Assembly: GCA_003024985.2 (NCBI GenBank)
Contig: PXIH01S0015398.1
Source: Euperipatoides rowelli
Lineage: Eukaryota; Onychophora; Udeonychophora; Euonychophora; Peripatopsidae
DNA: 14,641 nt
Strand: one strand, 5' to 3'
A program made the position numbers and the translations under genes. Position 1 is the first letter of the stretch. Every line of letters starts with the position of its first letter. The notes beneath the pieces were generated by a model. It was not told where the DNA came from and made no database searches. It saw only the letters and a list, made by a program, of their open reading frames with translations. Shown piece after piece: positions 9,324 to 14,641 of the stretch.

Positions 9324-9720
9324 CCTTGTGTCATTGAAGCACTTCCACTTAAGACCTGTCAATGAAAATAATTTCAAAGTTCAAAAAGGAAATTTACATC
9401 ATCATAAAATTAACTCATGTCTCTAAAATATTTCCAAATAGTAGCACACTCTGTACAAATCCCTTAATAGCTGGTAGTGAAAAAAAATTTATAGAACAAA
9501 AAAGAAAATTAGAAATTTACATGATCTTAAATCAGAAATCCCTTCATTGCAACTGAAACACTTTCACTTTACTATCACATTTTGTAAAATCCCTTAAGAG
9601 CTGACAATGTAAAAAATTTATAAATGCTAAAACGAAAATCAGAAATTTGCATGAATATTAATCACCTTGTGTCATTAAAACATTTCCGTTAAACAGCACT
9701 CTTAACTAAACCCATTAGAA
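9324..9720 (+). repeat. Degenerate tandem array, unit about 115-130 bp
   Basis: Roughly three and a third units. CCTTGTGTCATT at 9324 recurs at 9665. CTGTACAAATCCCTTAATAG (9451) recurs as TTGTAAAATCCCTTAAGAG (9582). A following AGTGAAAAAAAATTTAT block and an AGAAATTTACATGA-like block also repeat. Related units reappear at 12643-12797. The open frame at 9362-9556 is only a by-product of this array. Confidence 0.8.
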
Positions 9721-9767
9721 TTCGCATCAAACCAATTTTCTAAGTGCAAATAACGAACATAAAAATA

Positions 9768-9904
9768 TGTATTAGCTCTAAAATTACCAGAGTTATCCGA
9801 ATAGGATCTGGTACGGTCTAGTGAACCATAACTAATTTAATGAGTCATTTGCGGTTTCACTTTAATTAGACGAACGTATGACTACTGGCAGAATCAACCA
9901 GGTA
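9768..9904 (-). pseudogene. 18S rRNA pseudogene, 5' end fragment
   Basis: On the minus strand the sequence starts at TACCTGGTTGAT (9904-9893), the universal 5' end of 18S rRNA. It follows that gene through TGCCAGTAGTCATA, GTGAAACCGC, CTCATTAAAT, AGTTATGGTT, AGACCGTAC, GGATAACT and GAGCTAATACAT, where recognisable homology stops. A stretch between GTCT and GTGAAACCGC is missing, consistent with deletion between two GTCT strings present in intact 18S. Most differences from the conserved sequence are C to T or G to A, and one C is inserted near 9812. It is only about 137 nt of a gene normally near 1.8 kb, so it is non-functional. Confidence 0.93.
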
Positions 9905-9953
9905 ATGATAATGGTGCTCTTTACGACAGACCATCGTTTTGACCGACGGGCGG
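9903..9953 (-). pseudogene. 18S rRNA pseudogene, shortened 3' end
   Basis: Read on the minus strand, this stretch contains in order CCGCCCGTCG (9953-9944), CGAT and GGTCT, GTCGTAA (9927-9921) and ATCATTA (9909-9903). All are landmarks of the final part of eukaryotic 18S, which ends GGATCATTA, with the intervening parts deleted. It runs directly into the 18S 5' start with a shared TA and no spacer. Each short block alone could be chance; the order and the exact junction are what support the call. The alternative is that this is external transcribed spacer from the normal upstream side. Confidence 0.55.
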
Positions 9954-10162
9954 AACCTAGTTTCTGTACTCATGTAGCACAACCAAATGAACTGCATCTG
10001 ATTTTGTCTTTCATATAGTACATTTCAAAAGCTCCAAAAGAGAACAATATTTCTCTTAGAATGAGAGGAGAATGGCTTTGAGCTGTTTCACTTATTATCA
10101 AAATCTTGAATACCCATTTAGTGAAGCAAGAAAGTTTTTACATGCTTCCGATTTTGAAACTA

Positions 10163-10354
10163 TTTTATTTATTTTATTTACGGTTATGTTTTTACTTAAC
10201 AGTAAATACTGTTTCTCTGTCTCGGAAGGGAGATGTTTGAATGTGTGAACATTTTGGCTGTGAATTTTGGGTTTTTTATAAGTATCATACCTATCGTATC
10301 TTAATGGCGTCAATTGTTTGTGTGGCGAGTCCTGTTAATTCTTCAGTAACGGAG
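10163..10354 (+). mobile_element. Retroelement-like 5' end, copy 1
   Basis: These 192 bases recur at 14439-14641 with four substitutions and an 11-bp insertion in the second copy. The last 100 or so bases are identical. The shared block contains a T/A-rich start, an ACAGTA-AA-TACTGT inverted repeat, and an ATG (10304) opening a 17-codon frame that reads MASIVCVASPVNSSVTE in both copies. The block stops at the ambiguous base 10355. I interpret it as the 5' leader and start of the first ORF of a retrotransposon. The family is not recognised. Confidence 0.6.
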
Positions 10355-10390
10355 NTTTCAAAAGAGAACTTGATATATTTCTTTTTTTGA
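10304..10390 (+). pseudogene. Truncated ORF start of the repeated element
   Basis: The frame begins MASIVCVASPVNSSVTE, passes the ambiguous base at 10355, continues about 10 codons (SKENLIYFFF) and ends at TGA (10388-10390). An in-frame TAA lies directly before the ATG. The first 17 codons are identical in the copy at the right edge of the window, so the reading frame has been kept clean between copies, while the rest here appears replaced by 3' untranslated-type sequence. Confidence 0.35.
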
Positions 10391-10632
10391 ATGATGTTTT
10401 TCTTGACATGATTTGATTTTGTAATATTTGAATGGTTTGATCTTGTTTTGTTTTTTGCATTTTTTATTTTTGTTTTTGCATTGATTTTATTGATATTTTT
10501 GTTTTTCTTTTATGTTTCTCTTTCTTATTCATGTCATTTTTTTTTCGTTTTGACCACTCTGTATTTGTTATATTTGCTAGTTGAGATTAAAAGCCTGTTG
10601 GCTTATTGTATCTCTTTCATATAAATAAATAT
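10355..10632 (+). mobile_element. LINE-like 3' untranslated end
   Basis: T/G-rich sequence without a long frame leads to a two-part stem-loop (GAGAT/ATCTC outside, AAGCC-TGTT-GGCTT inside, 10583-10614), a polyadenylation signal AATAAA (10624-10629) and a short (TAAA)-type tail. This architecture is usual for non-LTR retrotransposon 3' ends. Joined to the 5'-like block before it, it suggests an internally deleted copy. No target-site duplication was found. Confidence 0.45.
10583..10614 (+). other. Stem-loop in element 3' end
   Basis: GAGAT (10583-10587) pairs with ATCTC (10610-10614), and AAGCC (10591-10595) pairs with GGCTT (10600-10604) over a TGTT loop, with a 3-nt/5-nt internal loop. Such 3' hairpins are recognised by the reverse transcriptase in several LINE families. 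Confidence 0.6.
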
Positions 10633-10639
10633 ACCGGTA

Positions 10640-11001
10640 CCTGAAAAATATACTGTATAGGCCTATATTCTGTAAAGACTAAATAAAAAAATACTAGTTT
10701 TATATATCTTCCCCATTTTTAATTGCCTTTTTTAAGCTCTATTTTTAAATAAACTGTATCTACTGAGTATATACTGTATAGGTAAAGCATGTGTGTATTG
10801 CAATATACGATTATAGGCTACTGTAAATTCCAGTATTGTGAATGTAGCCTACTGTATATAAAATATATATAATATACAGTATATGCAGTATAAATTGTAT
10901 TTATATACAATATAAATATATCTACACAGTATACCTAGTATATACTTAATACATTGCTATAATAATATAGATAGCCAGTAGTATATACTGTATTATACTA
11001 C
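10640..11001. repeat. TACTGTA / TACAGTA-rich AT tract
   Basis: About 360 bases of TA-rich sequence with at least seven TACTGTA or ACAGTAT strings. It includes an 8-bp-arm hairpin GTAGTATA / TATACTAC (10978-10985 and 10994-11001). It shares its motif with the palindromes at 16-33 and 9247-9264. Confidence 0.7.
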
Positions 11002-11135
11002 CAGTCTACAAAACGTATAAAAGTGTAGTTTATTCCTTTGTGTGTTAAAAAAAATCGTTTATTCAGACCGGTTTTCTGAATACAGTAAAACTATTAAAAA
11101 AAAAAAATTGCGAAAAAATATATTTTATGAATGTG

Positions 11136-11153
11136 AAAAAAAAAAAAAAAAAA
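11136..11153. repeat. Poly-A run (18 A)
   Basis: An uninterrupted A18 tract in the presumed first intron of the CRTAP/P3H gene, preceded by other A-rich runs from 11093. Confidence 0.9.
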
Positions 11154-11188
11154 GTAAAACGTAATGGGTACGTTAGTTGGCATCGTTG

Positions 11189-11200
11189 CTGCTAGATGGC
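11189..11200 (+). promoter_or_regulatory. Weak CTCF-like motif
   Basis: CTGCTAGATGGC matches 10 of 12 positions of CCASYAGRKGGC. It lies about 136 nt inside the presumed intron 1. GCTAGATGGC strings are common in invertebrate repeats, so this may be incidental. Confidence 0.2.
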
Positions 11201-11335
11201 CTCAACTGTTCATTATTTTGTTTACAATTGATTGATTGAACTTTCCGATAAATATACGAACATGCGTTATTGTTTATCATTTTATTTTAAATCAATGTCG
11301 CTATAAATCATTTAAGAAAATTAATCTACCATTAC

Positions 11336-11809
11336 CTTATAAAAACATAGCTGCAGATAGTCATATGGGACCCTATTTTCAAACTCTTCTTCCACTTCTG
11401 AATTGGCTGGACTTTCAGGACGGGAACCGAATTTATGCCTTTTACATTTCAACACACACAAAGAATGTTTGATTGCTTTTTCGAAAAAATTTAAATCTAA
11501 ATTTTTAACTTCATATTGTAAGTTGTCAGTTTCTTGATGGCACTTAGAACGACAGTGCACAAGATTGTCTTTAAGATATTTATAATCTTCTAATGCTTTT
11601 AACATGTATGAAATACATTCATACCAACGTTCATCGGAATACGCTTCTATCCCCATATTGTATAGAATGTCATAAGTCAATGATGGCTCATCTGGAAGCC
11701 CGGCTACATCTTTCGACATGAATATATGGCAAAATATTAATGCAATCATATAAACTTTAACTAAAATTTGCCACGAGTACATCTTGTCTTTACTTATGGG
11801 CGCCGCCAT
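11336..11809 (-). CDS. CRTAP / prolyl 3-hydroxylase family protein, exon 1
   Basis: The frame gives 158 codons ending exactly at AAG|GTAATG, a canonical phase-0 donor (intron starts at 11335). Residues about 13-37 form a hydrophobic signal peptide. From residue 44 the protein reads LTYDILYNMGIEAYSDERW, a TPR-like helix pair. CxxxC motifs fall at Cys86/Cys90 and Cys118/Cys122, and the exon ends with VPYDYLQLCFYK, equivalent to the PYxFLQ/PYNYLQ-xxYFK block of the family. In vertebrates these proteins form the ER complex with cyclophilin B that 3-hydroxylates collagen prolines. CRTAP itself lacks the dioxygenase domain; the P3Hs have it downstream. This exon does not tell them apart. From memory, human CRTAP also has its first intron in phase 0 after about codon 157. 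The ATG is the first in a leader with no other ATG for at least 80 bases. Met10 is a less likely alternative. Later exons were not found in the window. Confidence 0.85.
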
Positions 11810-11813
11810 GTTA
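11802..11813 (-). promoter_or_regulatory. TISU / YY1-type element over the start codon
   Basis: On the minus strand TAACATGGCGGC spans the start codon. It fits 11 of 12 positions of the TISU consensus SAASATGGCGGC and contains the full YY1 core AANATGGCGGC. In mammals TISU acts both as a promoter element and as a scanning-free start for mRNAs with leaders of around a dozen bases. Here an initiator-like site lies 9 bases upstream. Confidence 0.5.
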
Positions 11814-11814
11814 T

Positions 11815-11820
11815 AACTGA
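11815..11820 (-). promoter_or_regulatory. Initiator-like TCAGTT
   Basis: TCAGTT on the minus strand fits the arthropod-type initiator TCAKTY, with the A (11818) 9 nt before the start codon. If used, the leader would be about 9 nt, fitting a TISU start. The motif is short, so chance is possible. Confidence 0.3.
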
Positions 11821-11859
11821 AAACGAGGTTGTTGATGTTAAAATGGACACTTTGTTTTG

Positions 11860-11864
11860 ATTGG
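11860..11864 (-). promoter_or_regulatory. CCAAT box
   Basis: AACCAATCA on the minus strand, about 50 nt upstream of the start codon of the CRTAP/P3H gene, fits the extended NF-Y site well. This is a little closer to the start than usual. Confidence 0.35.
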
Positions 11865-11867
11865 TTG

Positions 11868-11887
11868 TTTTTAACAGCTGTTAAAAA
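11868..11887. promoter_or_regulatory. 20-bp palindrome centred on an E-box
   Basis: TTTTTAACAGCTGTTAAAAA is a perfect palindrome with the E-box CAGCTG at its centre, directly upstream of the CCAAT box. It could bind a bHLH dimer. Its position in the proximal promoter makes it notable. Confidence 0.4.
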
Positions 11888-11899
11888 TTGTTTAAAATT

Positions 11900-12600
11900 T
11901 CAAGATTATTTTTATTTAAAAAAAAAATCAGAATTTNGGATTATACTGCTTGGTTCAGAACTTTGTTGGAGACAATGATTCAGAAAATTCCCTTTACTTT
12001 TTTGTAGTGTTCGTTTTTAAAGACTTATTTTTGGTCTTTATTATACTTTTTAGTATTCCTTTGATATATTTTCAACTTTTAATCAGAGTGCTATAAAAAT
12101 TTACCTTTTATTGTTTTGTTAGTCTGGGCAGAAATCAGCAAATAGGCTAGTGTTTTGCCAATATTGAAAAAAATGTTTATTTTATTGCAAATATTTATAA
12201 ATTAGTTAATACAGAAAAAAAGAATCAGGCAATTTATAAAATTGCTTTGCCTAGAGTTGAATACAATTTTGAAGTCGTATCACAACTGCATAAAAGTGTT
12301 GGCGCTGTATTCAAGACGGATTTAAATTAAATCCAACTGTACATACAGCATTGCAAAAATTCTGGTTTGTAACTCTTACCAGTCATGGTATTCTAAAGTG
12401 CCATACACAACCCTGCCTCTTCTTATATTTAAACAAAAAGTATTAATACAATTATATCCTGTATATTGCAATAATAATAATAACTCTGTCAGCTATGAAT
12501 TTATCACTCATCACTTGGATTTACAATTTTTAAAAATAATGTAAACCTTTGTGGTTATTATAACCTTTGCCCTTAATTAAGTGCAAGGCAAATATTTTTC
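11900..12600. other. Upstream flank, no gene seen
   Basis: AT-rich sequence upstream of the CRTAP/P3H start, with one ambiguous base at 11937. No divergent gene or further promoter element is supported. Confidence 0.5.
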
Positions 12601-12642
12601 AGTGGTCATGAATCACTCATATTATGGGTCACTCTTAAGCAT

Positions 12643-12797
12643 ATTTTGTACAAATTCCATAATAGTTGACAGTGAAAAAATTTCAAATTGTAAAACACGG
12701 TATTAAAGTTGCGTCTGCATTCATAAATTATTGAGTTATCGCAATTTTCTCCATATTTTGTACAAATCATATAAGAACTAGCAGTGAAAAAAACTTC
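12643..12797 (+). repeat. Two units related to the 9324-9720 array
   Basis: TTTTGTACAAATTCCATAAT (12645) and TTTTGTACAAATCATATAAG (12757) are 112 bp apart. Each is followed by a TTGACAGTGAAAAAATTT or CTAGCAGTGAAAAAAACTT block. The same order of blocks is seen at 9451 and 9582, over 3 kb away and on the other side of the CRTAP/P3H exon. Confidence 0.75.
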
Positions 12798-13013
12798 TCA
12801 GTCTACAGCATGGTCATAACTTTTAGACTTATGAATTTCATAAAAGATTGACCAGTCTCTGTTCTCAGTGCACACAAAAACAAAATTTATTTTAAAATAA
12901 GAAGGGTGTATTGGCTTTGTGTTGCCTGTTTTATGTCATTATCTTTCTAATACTTAATAAGCCAGAAGATACGTGTAAATAGTGTAATGATTATAATTAT
13001 TTTTTTCATACTT

Positions 13014-13180
13014 AAAATGGACACCATTTTGGTAACATTATCAAAATGATATTTTGTCGACATCATCAAAATGTCCACCATTTTGTCGACATCATCAAAA
13101 TGTCCTACATTTTGTTGACATCGTCAAAATGGGCACCATTTTATTGACATCACCAAAATAGCTATCATTTTAAAATATGT
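13014..13180 (+). repeat. 29-bp hairpin-forming minisatellite
   Basis: Six units starting at 13014, 13042, 13067, 13096, 13125 and 13154. Three are exactly 29 bp. Most contain CAAAATG-NNNNN-CATTTTG, a 7-bp inverted repeat with a 5-nt loop, then TNGACATCATC. The outer units are more degenerate. A lone relative, AAATGGACATCATTTTT, lies near 13302. Confidence 0.92.
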
Positions 13181-13189
13181 AGATGTAGA

Positions 13190-13480
13190 GGGTTTGTTTA
13201 TTTATTTTTATAGGGTTCAGAATACTTCATATTTCTACCATGTTTGAAGTAAATTGATTTAACAATTTGATTGTAAATTATTATTTTATTAAATAATTGA
13301 AAATGGACATCATTTTTAAAAAATGACAATGTATTTTTTTTTTGGTGGCATACTTTGTGTTCACAAGATTTGACTTTTGTAATGGACCTCTAATCTTACT
13401 AGCACACACATACACAAAGATAAAATTGCCCTAAATGATCTTAAATTTGTATGAATTTTATACAATCTTGTTTTTTTTTT
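13190..13480. other. AT-rich stretch, no gene seen
   Basis: Nothing supported except the single minisatellite relative near 13302 and a T11 tract leading into the CAG acceptor at 13482-13484. Confidence 0.5.
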
Positions 13481-13484
13481 TCAG

Positions 13485-13586
13485 TTCCATGAATACTAGA
13501 ATTTTATTTTTTTTGGGTCGACTGTATAAGGCATGCTGTACCCTATTCACGTGCAAACTAAATACAAATGTTCTCCGTCCTGAAAA
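13485..13586 (+). CDS. Exon-like segment, unrecognised
   Basis: A T-rich tract and TTTCAG end at 13484. From there one frame alone is open for the whole segment (the other two stop at once), reading SMNTRILFFLGRLYK and continuing to VLRPEK. It ends at GAAAA|GTAAGT, an excellent donor at 13587. Four cysteines (CC, FTC context) are present. The combination of strong acceptor, strong donor and an uninterrupted 34-codon frame is better than chance but not decisive. The product is unknown. It may be an exon of a gene or of a captured transposon ORF. See the following segment at 13621. Confidence 0.3.
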
Positions 13587-13620
13587 GTAAGTCAACTATT
13601 TTTTTATTGTGAAAAGACAG

Positions 13621-13768
13621 AGCCACTAATGAACAAATATACCATTTTGCTTTAAAGAATAACGCTGGAAGATGTTGTAAGGACCTGGGAACAGAATCTC
13701 CAAAGGATTTGAACGAGTTCACAGAAACCTCTTTACAGAAATTCAATTTTAGATTACTGGTCTTGTAA
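13621..13768 (+). CDS. Terminal-exon-like segment, unrecognised
   Basis: After GACAG (13616-13620) a frame reads ATNEQIYHFALKNNAG, RCCKDLGTESPKDLNEFTE, TSLQKFNFRLLVL and a TAA at 13766-13768. Base composition is more balanced than its surroundings. Joined to the donor at 13587 the phases agree, but the gap would be a 34-base GT-AG intron, shorter than normal animal introns. A frameshifting insertion in a decayed coding sequence is an equal alternative. The LNEFTETSLQK stretch is vaguely reminiscent of large uncharacterised, possibly transposon-derived animal proteins; that is only an impression. The overlapping minus-strand frame at 13746-13558 appears to be its shadow. Confidence 0.3.
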
Positions 13769-13774
13769 CTCTGA

Positions 13775-14430
13775 TGTTCAAATGTGCATTTTTTTTAAAA
13801 TAATTTTGTTAGAACAGGGAGTGACAAACTAGAACACCAAAATTACTATAATGCTAAACTCTAATTAATAATATTGATATAAAAACCAAGATTTAATTCA
13901 TTTCCATTTGATTTTGGTCATAATTTTTATTGGGGTATCTGGCAATCTTAGGATCTATTCCATACAAACATCATTATTTCCAACTATTGCACCCTCAATC
14001 ATCAATTAAAGTTAATGAACTTGACGAGAACCTAGTCTTTATATAATCTTCCTATCATAAACAATTTTTTTAGACTGAGAATTAAGTCTGGAAAAAGATT
14101 TATTAAAAAAAAGTAAAACCTGTACATCTGTCCTGCCTGTTTAAGCATATTCCCAAGGCATGTTAAATATCATTGGAAAGGGATTAGCAAGTAGGCTACA
14201 ATCAGGTAAAAATAATGTTTTTACTTAGCTCAATAAAATGGCAACTATTTCACATATATAAGCAGACCAGAGGGATAGCTCAATCTTGACAATAGATCAG
14301 TGATGCAAAACACTAATTTGGAATGTTAGATTGCAAAAATATTCATATACTGTAATTAGGAGGAAAAAAAGACTATTTATTTACATATGAATGTAAATAA
14401 ACGGATATAGCACCGTTATGGCTGCTTGTT
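13775..14430. other. AT-rich stretch, no gene seen
   Basis: Nothing supported. A short AACGG / CCGTT inverted repeat (near 14400-14416) lies just outside the second copy of the repeated element. Confidence 0.5.
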
Positions 14431-14438
14431 GTAAATAG

Positions 14439-14641
14439 TTTTATTTATTTTATTTACGGTTATGTTTTTATGGTATGTTTACTTAACAGTAAATACTGTT
14501 TCTCTGTCTCGGAAGAGAAATGTTAGAATGTGTGAACATTTTGGCCGTGAATTTTGGGTTTTTTATAAGTATCATACCTATCGTATCTTAATGGCGTCAA
14601 TTGTTTGTGTGGCGAGTCCTGTTAATTCTTCAGTAACGGAG
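14439..14641 (+). mobile_element. Retroelement-like 5' end, copy 2 (cut by window edge)
   Basis: Second copy of the block at 10163-10354, about 2% diverged, with an additional 11 bp (ATGGTATGTTT) near 14470. It ends with the window, so the element presumably continues to the right. The ATG at 14591 opens the same 17-codon frame as copy 1. This copy is the better candidate for a longer element. Confidence 0.6.
14591..14641 (+). CDS. Partial ORF start of the repeated element
   Basis: Reads MASIVCVASPVNSSVTE and is open at the window end. An in-frame TAA directly precedes the ATG, so the start is well defined. The product is unknown; I infer an ORF1-type retroelement protein. Confidence 0.35.
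   Translation, partial: MASIVCVASPVNSSVTE

Noticed and set aside
10098-10313. Minus-strand frame of 71 codons across the repeated block
   Set aside because: It is the opposite strand of the repeated element, whose ATG-bearing frame on the plus strand is shared cleanly by both copies.
11236-11472. Plus-strand frame of 78 codons
   Set aside because: Shadow of the CRTAP/P3H exon on the opposite strand.

Overview
This is AT-rich, gene-poor nuclear DNA from an animal. The reasons are one convincing spliced coding exon of an animal collagen-modification family (the CRTAP / prolyl 3-hydroxylase family), a decayed cytoplasmic 18S rRNA copy, relics of LINE-type and hAT-like transposable elements, several minisatellites, and many long A/T tracts. 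The collagen family, the lack of any bacterial gene organisation and the frequent short 'tagcctac' / 'aggcctat' type strings suggest a marine invertebrate, but I cannot name the group from the sequence.

The main gene lies on the minus strand. Its first exon (11809 down to 11336) encodes a signal-peptide-like N terminus and the first CxxxC-bearing TPR-like unit of a CRTAP/P3H protein, and it ends at a canonical donor (AAG|GTAATG). The start codon sits in an AACATGGCGGC context, which matches the YY1/TISU element used by genes with very short 5' leaders. An initiator-like TCAGTT lies just upstream and a CCAAT box about 50 bases upstream. No second exon was found, so everything below 11335 may be intron 1 of this gene (inference), with the other features lying inside it.

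Region by region. 1-2450 holds a TA microsatellite, two possible hAT-type ends (43 and 1974) and a 31-bp minisatellite. 2450-4200 is AT-rich and holds a dead LINE reverse transcriptase fragment (3224-3360). 4198-6040 holds a 41-codon small ORF, a 65-bp tandem repeat, a 20-bp-arm inverted repeat, and two exon-like plus-strand pieces whose splice phases match. 6040-9250 is mostly unannotatable AT-rich sequence with one good CTCF-type motif. 9324-9720 is a degenerate tandem array whose relatives recur at 12643-12797. 9768-9953 is an 18S rRNA pseudogene in which the 3' end of 18S appears joined directly to its 5' end. 10163-10632 looks like an internally deleted retroelement. Its first 192 bases recur at the right edge of the window (14439-14641), including a shared 17-codon ORF start. 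10640-11000 is rich in TACTGTA/TACAGTA palindromes. 11190-11890 is the gene start and promoter. 11890-14440 is again AT-rich, with a hairpin-forming 29-bp minisatellite (13014-13180) and two plus-strand exon-like segments (13485-13768).

There is no operon-like or multi-gene system here. The points most worth following are the 18S head-to-tail junction, the TISU-type start of the CRTAP/P3H gene, and the repeated retroelement 5' end.
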